DNA of 64,000 nt from a virus, in the IMG/VR virus record IMGVR_UViG_3300044632_000794, positions 1 to 64,000 of that record; one strand, 5' to 3'. The notes beneath the pieces were generated by a model. That model had not been told where the DNA came from. It did no database searches and saw only the letters and a program-made list of their open reading frames with translations. Shown here in pieces: positions 18,223 through 27,144 of the stretch (its first letter is position 1; every line of letters begins with the position of its first letter). A program made the translations under genes and the position numbers.

Positions 18223-18564
18223 ATGGGAATTGAATCAGGAAAAATTGCGGTCATATTTGATGATGACCCGCGTTTAGCCGCAGTATGGAAAGGTAAGTCT
18301 GGAGAGACTAAATCCGCTACACAATCGTTTCCATTTACAGCAACTACTTCTGGTGGTAATAACGACGACGGAGATGATGATCCAAAGAGCGGGAAAAGGC
18401 CTCAGCTTTCAGATATAGTTTTAAAAGGATTTGAACTGTATGAGGATGCATCTGGAATGCAAAGAGCAAGAGCAAAGTTTAGAATTTATAATTCAAGCGA
18501 AGAGCAGATAGATGGATTCCTGTATGCAATAACAATTTCAGATACCCAAGGAGGAAGATCATGA
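18223..18564 (+). CDS. Small tail-region protein, unknown
   Basis: 113 residues, first gene of the fiber operon. N-terminal GKIAVIFDDDPRLAAVWKGK, a low-complexity middle (SGGNNDDGDDDPKSGKRPQL) and a beta-rich C terminus (GMQRARAKFRIYNSSEEQID). No family recognised. The -10 box 6 bases upstream leaves no room for a ribosome site, so it is probably translated from a leaderless message. Its ATGA overlap with the next gene couples it to fiber expression. Confidence 0.6.
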   Translation: MGIESGKIAVIFDDDPRLAAVWKGKSGETKSATQSFPFTATTSGGNNDDGDDDPKSGKRPQLSDIVLKGFELYEDASGMQRARAKFRIYNSSEEQIDGFLYAITISDTQGGRS

Positions 18565-19421
18565 TAACTAAATTTGGTAAGAGATTCCTTGCAAATTTTG
18601 TAGCAGGAAATTCTTCATTTGCTTCAAAAGAAATGGCTATCGGAATTGCAACAGGAACTGAGTATGCTTTGTCAGATAGCAACTCAAGATTAGGGTTTGA
18701 GTTTTATCGTGTTCCAATTAGGGTGGGCGGAATAGATATAGACTCCTCCGTATCACCAGTAAAGTATACAGTTATATATTCAGCTACACTTCCTACAAAC
18801 ATTGCAGGAAAAATAAATGAAATTGGAATCTACTCTGGTCAATCTTATTCAAGGAATTTATATGAAAGCAAATTCATATCTAATTTTGAATTGCCATATC
18901 AATGGAGTCCAGAACCATCATTAGATCAAACAAATTATAGAGTTGGAGACAGCTCATTAATATTTACATCAAATGCGACGGCTCCAAGAGAGTACACACA
19001 CGTACTTGATAGTATGGATATATCTGGATACAACCCATCAGATACATTATCATTTTCATACAAAGCAAATGATGCAAACCTATCCTCATTAAAGGTAAGG
19101 CTATATAGCTCAGATAACGATTATTTGGAGTTTACATTTACTGGACACTCAGTTGGATATAATATAAAGAATTTAAACATGTCTACTGGGGTATCAACAG
19201 GAACATTTAATCCACAAAGTGTTGTTAAGTTAGGAATTATTGTTACTCCAACAACTGCTCAAACATCTGTATCTATGGATGGTCTTAGAATAAATGACGA
19301 GGACACCTTTGATCCAGAATACGGTTTAATAGCTAGGTCTTTACTAGACTCAACAATGATTAAAGTAATAGGACGAGAAGCAGCAATAGAATTTAAACTA
19401 GACCTATCGTTTGGCGAGTAA
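18561..19421 (+). CDS. Minor tail/fiber protein with lectin-like C terminus
   Basis: 286 residues, ATGA overlap. The N-terminal 120 residues (KFGKRFLANFVAGNSSFASK, KEMAIGIATGTEYAL, PTNIAGKINEIGIYSG) match a common actinophage tail protein type that attaches fibers. Residues ~130-250 (VLDSMDISGYNPSDTLSFSY, LKVRLYSSDNDYLEFTFTG) look like a carbohydrate-binding jelly roll. Virion-surface role is inferred from order between the hub and the large fibers. Confidence 0.6.
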   Translation: MITKFGKRFLANFVAGNSSFASKEMAIGIATGTEYALSDSNSRLGFEFYRVPIRVGGIDIDSSVSPVKYTVIYSATLPTNIAGKINEIGIYSGQSYSRNLYESKFISNFELPYQWSPEPSLDQTNYRVGDSSLIFTSNATAPREYTHVLDSMDISGYNPSDTLSFSYKANDANLSSLKVRLYSSDNDYLEFTFTGHSVGYNIKNLNMSTGVSTGTFNPQSVVKLGIIVTPTTAQTSVSMDGLRINDEDTFDPEYGLIARSLLDSTMIKVIGREAAIEFKLDLSFGE

Positions 19422-19422
19422 C

Positions 19423-21894
19423 ATGTCTGAACAGTATCCAGATCTAGGTATCACACAAAAACAAGATGGTGATTACTGGGATGTTGTAATTCCAGACTTA
19501 GACTGTAATACTGATTACGCACTTCAGGTTGCTTGGGTATACAGCGATAAATCATTGGGCTCTAGCGAATTCTCAGATAGATTTAATTTCAGAACCCCAG
19601 GACCGTCTAGAGTTTGCCCAGCAAATGTATCTGCAACATGGGATGCTAAAGCTGGACTAAATGTTACATGGCAAAAAAATGATAACCGTGTAAAAAATTA
19701 TGTAATTACTCTTGTGGCTGGTGGGTACAGAAGGTCGCACCTTATTTCAGCAACTGGATCCTCTTTAAACTACTCATGGATATTGACAAGAGAAAATAAC
19801 ATATTCCAATTCGGAGGAGTATTTAGAAAATCCTTTACATCTTTTTCTATCCAAAGCGTTTATGGAGATGGAAGCTCAGATGAATGTCCAGTAACCGTTG
19901 CAGAATATGTAGACCCAGTATGTTCTCATACAACACTAGCAGCCTCATGGAATGTTGTTAGCCAAAGCAACGGCATACTTGTTTCTTGGCAAGATAGTGC
20001 AACAGGATACGGAACGTATAGAGAAACTAGGGTATACGTTTCAGAAACACCTAGCCCTTATAATTGGGAGCTTCGATATACTGGAATTGGTCCAGCTTCA
20101 ATAACACTAGATACCCTAGCAACAGTTTATGTTAAACTAAATCATCTTTCTTATTCAGACTGTGAGTCTTTGAACTCAGATATAAAAGAAGGAAAAGCAT
20201 ACGACCCAATAGTATTTGACGATTTACCACCAGAAAATAACTTTGATTTAGGATCTACTACCGTTGAAGAAGATTCAAATGGTCTATTTAATTTTGATAA
20301 AAAAATTCTTTTTACATGGACACAAAACACAGATACTTCAACTTCTGGATACAGAATAAGATACAAGACTGCTTCTGATACTAATTATACATATATGTCT
20401 GTTCCAGGAAGAGGAACTATATCTACATATCTGTATGGATTAAAAGCGGGACAAGCTTATCAGATAGCTGTAACAACATACGATGTTTATGGAAATGATA
20501 ACTCTCAGTATAAGCAGTATCCAGATATAGTTATCCCAGCAAACACATCATTAAAAACAGATGTAGCAATTTCTGCAGGAGATATGAAGCTTGGATATGG
20601 AATTGGTGGAAGCAACTCAAATAAAGGTTTATACATTGCCCCAGAAAATTATTGGTATGTAACTGGAAATACCAGCGTTTCATCTTCTGCAAGATTTAAA
20701 GTTGGAGGAACAAACGACTGGTTGCTTTGGAACGGAACTAATTTAGAAATAACTGGAAAAATAAATGCTAATGCTGGAGCATTTACTGGTTCTGTAGACA
20801 TAGGAACATCATCTGTAGATGGACAACTTAGAGTAACAACATCATCTGGAAAATTTGAAATAGGAAAGCTAACAAATATTTCTGGAGAAAAGATTGGTAT
20901 TGGAATCCAAGGAACAAACTCCTCTGGTAAGCTTTTCCAGCTAGACACTGAATCTGGAATTATTGCTAACAAAGGAACAATTGCTGGTTGGACAATTGAC
21001 GATACATCAATTAACAAGGCTGGCAACGTAGGGTTCTTTGCCACAACAACTCCCTCAGATGTTGCAATTTGGGCTGGAGGATCTAGAACAGTAAGTCCTA
21101 ATTTTTCAGTTACATACGCAGGAAAAATGATAGCTAAAGATGCCGTTCTTAAAGGAATGGTACAGGCTGGAGAAGGCGGATTTGGAATACTTATAGCAGA
21201 TGCAACTACAGCAACTGGTTATAGAGTTTCTAATGGGTGGACAATTGATTCTGCAAAAATAGTATCTACAAATGCAAGTTCTCAAGTAACGCTTGATGGA
21301 TTGCAAGGCTCAATAATAGGCGGAAATATTGTTGGATCAAATCATTATTTTATGAGCCCATCTGCATGGACGACAGCTTATCCTGGAGAGGGAAGCGGTA
21401 ACCCAGGGAATGTTGATTACATATCATCATCTGGTAATTTCAGACTTGCTAATGGAAAGCTAACATATGATGGAGATGAATTTAAAGTTCAAACAGATTT
21501 AGTTGCGTCTAACGTATTTTTAGGAGCAACATCAAGTCTGGGAGATACAGCCAATTATTTACTAGGAAAGTCAACTACAATTGGTGGTGTAACAAAAGCT
21601 GCAGGAAGCTTTAGTTTAGGAAATGGTGCAATTAATTACACCTCTGGATCAAGTGTCTTAAATGTAGATGCAACTAGGATTGATTTTAATATTAGAAGTA
21701 ATAATGATGGAACACTTGGAGATGAAACAGTTGTTCAAGACGTAGATACTGGGGAGCTTACTTTAGGAAGAGCATTTTTTTACGGAGGAAATAACTACCC
21801 AGGAAGCACTACTGATAGAGTAACGCATGCGGATGGAGATCAGGGCAGCGGAGCCTTTAAAAAAGGCGACATATGGTTAAGCAGGAAAGCATAA
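19423..21894 (+). CDS. Tail fiber protein with fibronectin type III domains
   Basis: 823 residues from the ATG at 19423; a TTG at 19411 would add four residues. Fn3-like domains: roughly residues 1-65 (DYWDVVIPDLDCNTDYALQV), 65-165 (ANVSATWDAKAGLNVTWQKN), 170-265, and 270-375 (ILFTWTQNTDTSTSGYRIRY ... GLKAGQAYQIAVTTYDVYGN). The C-terminal half is a repetitive beta-structured shaft (GKINANAGAFTGSVDIGTSS, GTIAGWTIDDTSINKAGNVG, KMIAKDAVLKGMVQAGEGGF) as in trimeric fibers. It probably forms part of the host-recognition apparatus. The next gene starts at the base after its stop. Confidence 0.75.
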   Translation: MSEQYPDLGITQKQDGDYWDVVIPDLDCNTDYALQVAWVYSDKSLGSSEFSDRFNFRTPGPSRVCPANVSATWDAKAGLNVTWQKNDNRVKNYVITLVAGGYRRSHLISATGSSLNYSWILTRENNIFQFGGVFRKSFTSFSIQSVYGDGSSDECPVTVAEYVDPVCSHTTLAASWNVVSQSNGILVSWQDSATGYGTYRETRVYVSETPSPYNWELRYTGIGPASITLDTLATVYVKLNHLSYSDCESLNSDIKEGKAYDPIVFDDLPPENNFDLGSTTVEEDSNGLFNFDKKILFTWTQNTDTSTSGYRIRYKTASDTNYTYMSVPGRGTISTYLYGLKAGQAYQIAVTTYDVYGNDNSQYKQYPDIVIPANTSLKTDVAISAGDMKLGYGIGGSNSNKGLYIAPENYWYVTGNTSVSSSARFKVGGTNDWLLWNGTNLEITGKINANAGAFTGSVDIGTSSVDGQLRVTTSSGKFEIGKLTNISGEKIGIGIQGTNSSGKLFQLDTESGIIANKGTIAGWTIDDTSINKAGNVGFFATTTPSDVAIWAGGSRTVSPNFSVTYAGKMIAKDAVLKGMVQAGEGGFGILIADATTATGYRVSNGWTIDSAKIVSTNASSQVTLDGLQGSIIGGNIVGSNHYFMSPSAWTTAYPGEGSGNPGNVDYISSSGNFRLANGKLTYDGDEFKVQTDLVASNVFLGATSSLGDTANYLLGKSTTIGGVTKAAGSFSLGNGAINYTSGSSVLNVDATRIDFNIRSNNDGTLGDETVVQDVDTGELTLGRAFFYGGNNYPGSTTDRVTHADGDQGSGAFKKGDIWLSRKA

Positions 21895-24800
21895 ATGAGC
21901 TGGTGGAGAAAAGCAAACCTAAACGATGCTGGTAATATTGATGGCTGGATAAAAATAAGAAGCATTTGGAGAAAAACTAATTTAGGTGATGCAGGATCAA
22001 CAGACGGTTGGTTAAGAATAAGAAGCGCTTGGAGATTTCAAGGATTAAATGCGTTAGGCGCTGGAATTTGGTATAAAATTTTTGGAGGGGAGTCTCCTTA
22101 TCCAAAAGAAAACCCAAAGCTAATATTTGTTTCTCCAGATTCAAGCACTTCTGAAATACAATGCACTCAGCAAGATAAGATGTATGTTACAAGAGGGAAA
22201 TGGTACGAAGACCCATTATCATTTTTAATTAAAATACAAAGGTCTATAATCTCAAATTGGGATGCTCCAACAACATTAGTTAGCCAGGAGCTAGAGTACA
22301 CAACATATCTAGATTCAGACTATTTAGATGAAGTTCCTAAGTTGCCTGCAGATAGACCAACAATAACATTAGACGACGTCAAAGCTAAAAGAGGATTTAG
22401 GGCACAGGTTCAAGCTGGGCAGGATGCCAATCCAACAGAATCAGACTACGCACTTGCAACTTCATGGTACCCAAGCCCAACAGGAATATTCCCAAGACTA
22501 ACATTTGGATTTACTACATATAGCACAGGAGATCAAATTGTTGAAGATGAAACAATCAGTATGCCTGAATTTAAAATATTTGGTTTTAAGTGGCAGTATC
22601 TTACTTCTTCTGCAGCATCATATCCAAACGGTCAGTACTTTCCATCATCTCGAACAGATGAGTTTATTGGGAAACAAATAATTGAGTTAACTGATTTTTA
22701 TGGGGTTAGGATAGGTGCATTGCAAGAAGTTGATGTTTTGCCAATTCATCAATATTCTGGAAGTATAACATACACTCAAGCAATGATAGATTCTGGCGAT
22801 GATTATATTATAAATGTTTATTCGGTTGCAAAAGATTATTACTATAATAGCGGACTGTCTTTAGATGGACATATATCTGATCCAAATGAAACATCAAGAA
22901 TTGCATCTTATGTATTTACCCCTCCAAGGGAAATAGAAAACCCAGAAATAACAATATCAAATAGGACAAAAAGCTCTGTAGATATATCCTGGTATTCTCC
23001 AGATGCGGAAAGATATAAGGTTAATATAATTGATTCTATTACAGGTAACTCTTTGCCTGGCTATCCATTAACCTCAACAACAAATACTTCTGCCAGCCCT
23101 TTTGGATTAACGGAAAACAGACTGTATACCGTTTTGGTAACGGCACTTGCTGGAGAAGGAGACAAGTACAAAAGCGACGAGGTTTCTAAAAGCTTTAGAA
23201 CATTGTCGTCTGGAATTGCAGCAGAATTAGGAATGCCTTACGACATAACATCAACAGGGTATAAGGTTGACATAACAAATTGGAGCACTATCAGTTCATT
23301 TGATATAACAGTTTCTGCAACAAGTGGAAGTGCGACAAGGTCCTCCGAAGTTATATCTGTAAGCAATGTTACATCGGGAGCCAATTCATGTCTAACAGCA
23401 ACAACATCTAAAATTGATAATATAAACTTAACTTCAGTTTCCTATGAGTCAAAAGAGTCTGCTGCTAGATGTATTGTTATCGGAGGTACCTGGTACTGCT
23501 TATCTCTTGTTACGGGTGGCCTTTGTTCTAAATCAACCGAGACATACGACAAAACAATAAATGGATCATACTATGCAATTGTATGCTCTCAAACAGATAA
23601 CCTATGCTGCCCTTCAGTTGTTCTTGAGCCAAAAGTCTACGGTGAATGGGTCACAGGACTTTGCACAGTAGCTCCACAAGATCCACAAAGAACAAGAACA
23701 AGGACATGGACCCAAATTCAAAAAACAACTGCTCAAAATTGTGTTATTACAAATGTAGAGCTTTCTGGTGTAGATATAGAACAGATTGATTGCTGTGTAC
23801 CAACATCCACTCTTGGAGCAAAAACTTATGGGACACCAAATGCTTGGGGCACATGTAATTTAAATACTGGACAAATTGGAAGAACTGTTCCGTGGACAGC
23901 AACAAAAACTAATTTTACTAGAGACTGTACCACAACTACAACAGAAGAAAGCGGTCTTGAAGTTCAGTATAAAGATTGTTGTACTGCCAGCTCATCTTTG
24001 GGAACTAAAACTTATAGCGACTGGTCTCCATATGGATCATGTATTCAAGGAGAAAGAGCAAGCTATAGAACCTGGACTGCTATTCAAACAAATAATACAA
24101 TTAACTGTACCACAACATCTAACGAAGTTAATGGTACAGAATATAGATACACATCATGTTGTACAGCTGGTTGTACTTTAGGAACTAAAACTTACGGTGA
24201 TTGGTCAGCTTACGGTTCATGTGTTCAGGGGGAGAGAAGACGACAAAGATCCTGGACTGCTATAAATACCTGTATAGATTCAAGCTGTAATATTATTTCT
24301 CAAAATGAATTAAATAGCGTAGAGTATGAGTACACATCATGCTGCGTACAATCATGTACTACTGGAGCAAAAACTTATGGTGCATGGACAGCCTATGGAT
24401 CCTGTATCCAAGGTGAACGTGCTAGATCGAGGAGTTGGACTGCTACACAATCATGCTTTACAACAAGTTGTACTAATACAACTGAAACAATTAGCGGTAC
24501 AGATTTTGAATACACTGGCTGCTGCACGGCAAGTAGTACAACTGGCACTAAAACTTATGGTGCATGGACAGCCTATGGATCCTGTATCCAAGGTGAACGT
24601 GCTAGATCGAGGAGTTGGACTGCAATACAGACTAATATTGATTCTAGCTGCAATACCACTACAACAGAAGTTAACGGTACAGATTTTGAATATACTTCAT
24701 GCTGCACGGCAGGATGTACAACTGGTGATAGAAGTTATAGCCCATGGGGGTCATGGGGTTCCTGTAGCCAAGGAGAACAAGCTAGAATTAGAACGTGGAC

Positions 24801-25593
24801 TGCTATAGAGACATGTATTAATTCAAGCTGTAATGTTTTGTCTACCAGAGAAGTTAGTGGTTTTGAAATAGAATACAGAAACTGTAGCACTATTAATACT
24901 ATTAATACAATTAATACTATTAATACAATTAATACTATTAATACAATTAACACTATTAATACTATTAACACAATTAACACTATTAATACAATTAATACTA
25001 TTAACACTATTAATACAATTAACACTATTAACACTATTAATACAATTAATACTATTAACACTATTAATACAATTAATACAATTGATTCAGGCGGCGGCGG
25101 CGGATGTCACGTATTTGGTACACAAATACAAATGTTTGACGGAACATTTAAAAACATTGAAGATTTATATATTGGGGATGAAATCATGGCGGCTAATATA
25201 CCAGGCTTAGATGATAATGAATTAGATATTAATAATCTATTATTATGGTCATCTGAAGACATTTCTGAAACAACAAAAACTTCTGCTATGGTTACAAATA
25301 TATTTACTAGATCATATGGACAATACTACCTTATTAATGATACAATTAAAATAACTTATGAGCATATAGTTCCTGCACGTAAATCTGGGGTATGGAAATT
25401 TATTCAAATTGAAGAATTAGAAATTGGAGACAATATTATGAGTGATACGTTAGACGTAGTCGAAGTAGCATCTAAAATATTAATAAATGAAGATGTAGAG
25501 ACTATATCAATAAACATTGAAACAAAAGACGTTTATTTTGTTGATGGCTTAATGGCACACAATATTAATCCAGATAAGATGCAGGAAACATAA
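21895..25593 (+). CDS. Fiber with Cys-rich repeats, (TIN)n stalk and C-terminal Hint domain
   Basis: 1232 residues. Residues 1-60 hold two Trp repeats of the WRKANLNDAGNIDGWIKIRS type. A Fn3 domain lies at ~345-440. Residues ~571-997 are seven ~60-residue units with CC at each start and a W..YGSC..GER.R.R.W core resembling thrombospondin type 1 repeats. A pure Thr-Ile-Asn tract (21 copies) occupies ~999-1063. After a GGGGG linker, C1071 begins a Hint domain: CHVFGTQIQMFDGTFKNIED, block B TYEH, and terminal VDGLMAHN (H1222, N1223). The residue after Asn is Ile, not Cys/Ser/Thr, so cleavage is more likely than protein splicing. The next gene, a P4H-like oxygenase, is translationally coupled and could modify this protein (inference). 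Confidence 0.85.
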   Translation: MSWWRKANLNDAGNIDGWIKIRSIWRKTNLGDAGSTDGWLRIRSAWRFQGLNALGAGIWYKIFGGESPYPKENPKLIFVSPDSSTSEIQCTQQDKMYVTRGKWYEDPLSFLIKIQRSIISNWDAPTTLVSQELEYTTYLDSDYLDEVPKLPADRPTITLDDVKAKRGFRAQVQAGQDANPTESDYALATSWYPSPTGIFPRLTFGFTTYSTGDQIVEDETISMPEFKIFGFKWQYLTSSAASYPNGQYFPSSRTDEFIGKQIIELTDFYGVRIGALQEVDVLPIHQYSGSITYTQAMIDSGDDYIINVYSVAKDYYYNSGLSLDGHISDPNETSRIASYVFTPPREIENPEITISNRTKSSVDISWYSPDAERYKVNIIDSITGNSLPGYPLTSTTNTSASPFGLTENRLYTVLVTALAGEGDKYKSDEVSKSFRTLSSGIAAELGMPYDITSTGYKVDITNWSTISSFDITVSATSGSATRSSEVISVSNVTSGANSCLTATTSKIDNINLTSVSYESKESAARCIVIGGTWYCLSLVTGGLCSKSTETYDKTINGSYYAIVCSQTDNLCCPSVVLEPKVYGEWVTGLCTVAPQDPQRTRTRTWTQIQKTTAQNCVITNVELSGVDIEQIDCCVPTSTLGAKTYGTPNAWGTCNLNTGQIGRTVPWTATKTNFTRDCTTTTTEESGLEVQYKDCCTASSSLGTKTYSDWSPYGSCIQGERASYRTWTAIQTNNTINCTTTSNEVNGTEYRYTSCCTAGCTLGTKTYGDWSAYGSCVQGERRRQRSWTAINTCIDSSCNIISQNELNSVEYEYTSCCVQSCTTGAKTYGAWTAYGSCIQGERARSRSWTATQSCFTTSCTNTTETISGTDFEYTGCCTASSTTGTKTYGAWTAYGSCIQGERARSRSWTAIQTNIDSSCNTTTTEVNGTDFEYTSCCTAGCTTGDRSYSPWGSWGSCSQGEQARIRTWTAIETCINSSCNVLSTREVSGFEIEYRNCSTINTINTINTINTINTINTINTINTINTINTINTINTINTINTINTINTINTINTINTINTINTIDSGGGGGCHVFGTQIQMFDGTFKNIEDLYIGDEIMAANIPGLDDNELDINNLLLWSSEDISETTKTSAMVTNIFTRSYGQYYLINDTIKITYEHIVPARKSGVWKFIQIEELEIGDNIMSDTLDVVEVASKILINEDVETISINIETKDVYFVDGLMAHNINPDKMQET
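23605..24880 (+). repeat. Seven ~180-bp coding repeats (Cys-rich, TSR-like)
   Basis: Tandem units of about 180 bases, each starting with a Cys-Cys pair and carrying a W-x2-YGSC-x2-GER core. Units 3-7 are most alike. A 74-base stretch, 24370-24443, is repeated exactly at 24550-24623 (offset 180), showing recent duplication or gene conversion between units 5 and 6. Confidence 0.9.
24889..25083 (+). repeat. 9-bp minisatellite encoding (Thr-Ile-Asn)21
   Basis: 195 bases made only of ACT/ACA-ATT-AAT/AAC codons, ending in ATTGATTCAGGC. The codon variants alternate irregularly, so the tract is expected to change length by slippage. It is in frame and codes for a stalk between the Cys repeats and the Hint domain; it is not a CRISPR array. 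Confidence 0.95.
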
Positions 25594-26171
25594 TGGTGCA
25601 AGATTTAGGTAATAATATATTCATGTACAAGAATGTTATAGGCTCAGACTTAGATATATTAAAAGAAGTTAATTCTATATTTGTCACTTACAATAGAGGA
25701 TTTGCAGAGTCTACAATGAATGATGGCGATTACGATAAAGCTCTTAGGTCCTGCACCGTCTTTTCATTGTATACAAATAAACAAGAAGACGTTGACTACA
25801 ATAATTTAAAGAAGATATTAAATAAAAAAATAGATATTGCTCTTTCAGGATGCATACTGGATTTTGTTAAAAAATCTGGAATAAAGATTAAAGAAAGAGA
25901 ACCCTGGGAAATATTGAAATATGAAAAAGGCCAGATGGTTACTTGGCATTGTGATGATGGGGAAGTTCACCCATCAAAAATATCATTCGTTTACTACATA
26001 AATGATGATTACGAAGGCGGAGAGATACAGTTTAAGAATAAGGTGTACACTATGCCAATAAAGCCATCTAGAGATAGCCTTATTGTTTTTCCTTCAGGCA
26101 TGGACTATATACATAGAGTTACTCCAGTAACAGAGGGAACAAAATATTCAGTAATATCTTTTGGGAAATAG
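25593..26171 (+). CDS. 2-oxoglutarate/Fe(II) oxygenase, prolyl 4-hydroxylase-like
   Basis: 192 residues, TAATG overlap with the fiber gene. Predicted Fe(II) ligands H119-x-D121 (WHCDDGEV) and H174 (DYIHRVTP), with K184 (TKYSVISF) as 2OG-binding residue. The block NDDYEGGEI at ~138-145 is the P4H signature strand found also in the three paralogs at 37868-40948. P4H-like enzymes hydroxylate proline or other side chains in proteins; the fiber just upstream is the obvious candidate substrate, but this is inference. Length is that of a minimal catalytic domain. Confidence 0.85.
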   Translation: MVQDLGNNIFMYKNVIGSDLDILKEVNSIFVTYNRGFAESTMNDGDYDKALRSCTVFSLYTNKQEDVDYNNLKKILNKKIDIALSGCILDFVKKSGIKIKEREPWEILKYEKGQMVTWHCDDGEVHPSKISFVYYINDDYEGGEIQFKNKVYTMPIKPSRDSLIVFPSGMDYIHRVTPVTEGTKYSVISFGK

Positions 26172-26213
26172 GTAAAATAAGGTAGACAAAATTTTAACTA
26201 AATGCTAGAATAT

Positions 26214-26219
26214 TATAAT
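26214..26219 (+). promoter_or_regulatory. -10 element TATAAT before small-gene cluster
   Basis: TATAAT 14 bases before the GTG at 26234, with ACGGAG (26223-26228) as ribosome site between them. No convincing -35. It sits in the 62-base gap after the P4H-like gene, where a new transcript is plausible. Confidence 0.45.
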
Positions 26220-26233
26220 GTTACGGAGATATT

Positions 26234-26467
26234 GTGAATAAATCAGATATGCAAGGAAGCACATATATGGTGCTTGTTGATGGTGAGTACGCTGGGTGGT
26301 TTAACATTGCTGGCCCTGGAACCGATCTATTAAGAGCTGGTCTTTCAAGCACACCAATTTTAGTAGATATGGAAGACATTGAAATTGATATTCCAGATTT
26401 ACCAAAAGCTGGTGCTAATTATTTTTGGAACGGTAAGTCTTTTGAATTGAGAGAAATAAATGGCTAG
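26234..26467 (+). CDS. Small protein, unknown (fiber-associated?)
   Basis: 77 residues from GTG with ACGGAG 5 bases upstream. STYMVLVDGEYAGWFNIAGP and KAGANYFWNGKSFELREING suggest a small beta-rich domain, perhaps a virion decoration or fiber assembly protein, as the C terminus resembles tail-fiber assembly chaperone tails. No family recognised. It overlaps the next gene by 8 bases. Confidence 0.55.
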   Translation: MNKSDMQGSTYMVLVDGEYAGWFNIAGPGTDLLRAGLSSTPILVDMEDIEIDIPDLPKAGANYFWNGKSFELREING

Positions 26468-26696
26468 CAAGTGGGAGCAGGTTAAAAAGCTTGTGAACTC
26501 TAATGAAGTCAAGCCATGGGACTTTTTGAACCCAAATACTGAATATGCATCTGAAGAAGATTCGTCTTATAGATATTCATTGTGCCAAGCCTGTCCTAAA
26601 TTTAATAATGGTGTAAAGACTTGCCAAGAGTGCGGATGCTTTATGCCAGCAAAAACAAAGCTACAGGGCGCCACCTGCCCTATAGGTAAATGGTAA
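26460..26696 (+). CDS. Small Cys-rich zinc-binding protein (DUF6171-like)
   Basis: 78 residues. Cys pattern CQACP ... CQECGCFMPAKTKLQGATCP, a compact zinc knuckle often met in phage fiber regions of photosynthetic and freshwater bacteria; resembles the family I remember as DUF6171, not verified. C terminus CPIGKW is typical of it. Function unknown. Confidence 0.6.
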   Translation: MASKWEQVKKLVNSNEVKPWDFLNPNTEYASEEDSSYRYSLCQACPKFNNGVKTCQECGCFMPAKTKLQGATCPIGKW

Positions 26697-26705
26697 TGGT
26701 ATAAT
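26697..26705 (+). promoter_or_regulatory. Extended -10 promoter TGGTATAAT
   Basis: TGGTATAAT begins one base after the TAA of the zinc protein gene. TAGGAGGT (26711-26718) is a strong ribosome site 5 bases before the ATG at 26723. The 9-mer is identical to the promoter at 18208-18216. Confidence 0.65.
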
Positions 26706-26722
26706 ATAAATAGGAGGTAATC

Positions 26723-26944
26723 ATGTCAGAATACACACTATCAAATGAAGAAAAAAGCTCCATCCTTGAGTCACACCTAAGAACACTTGGATACTCTAAG
26801 TATAACCTTGAGGTAAATCTAATGGAAGAAGAGTCAGCGACTACTCCAGCTGCAGATGCAATTGCAGCGGTAAACGCACAGATAGCTTCAGTAAACAAAA
26901 AAATAGCAGCACTTGTCGAAGAGCTAGCTTCCTTATCAGAATAA
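26723..26944 (+). CDS. Small acidic helical protein
   Basis: 73 residues. LSNEEKSSILESHLRTLGYS, then EEESATTPAADAIAAVNAQI and a C-terminal coiled coil (VNKKIAALVEELASLSE). No family recognised. It forms a small operon with the next two genes; a virion-associated oligomer is possible. Confidence 0.6.
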   Translation: MSEYTLSNEEKSSILESHLRTLGYSKYNLEVNLMEEESATTPAADAIAAVNAQIASVNKKIAALVEELASLSE

Positions 26945-26955
26945 ATTAGGTAAAA

Positions 26956-27144
26956 ATGTCTTCAAAAGAAGAATTAATTATTACGGCCATGCAGCAAAGA
27001 ATTGCTGAGCTGGTTGCTGATTACGAATTAAAGATTTCAATACTTAGAGCAGACCTAACAATAATGTCAGATGCCCAAAGAGAAAAAGAAAAAGCATTAG
27101 AAGAATACTCTAAGGGTATAGAAAATAAAATCTCGGAGGAATAA
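26956..27144 (+). CDS. Small coiled-coil protein
   Basis: 62 residues, almost entirely heptad-like (EELIITAMQQRIAELVADYE ... REKEKALEEYSKGIENKI). Stop overlaps the next ATG. Unknown function. A weak ribosome site (TTAGGTAA) precedes the ATG. It may bundle with the neighbouring helical proteins. Confidence 0.6.
   Translation: MSSKEELIITAMQQRIAELVADYELKISILRADLTIMSDAQREKEKALEEYSKGIENKISEE

Noticed and set aside
24735-25061. Long reverse-strand reading frame rich in Leu-Ile-Val
   Set aside because: It is the antisense of the TIN repeat tract, has no ribosome site and no neighbours on that strand.
24889-25083. Direct repeat block resembling a CRISPR array or replication iterons
   Set aside because: The unit is 9 bases with no spacers, in frame, and codes for (Thr-Ile-Asn)n inside the fiber gene.
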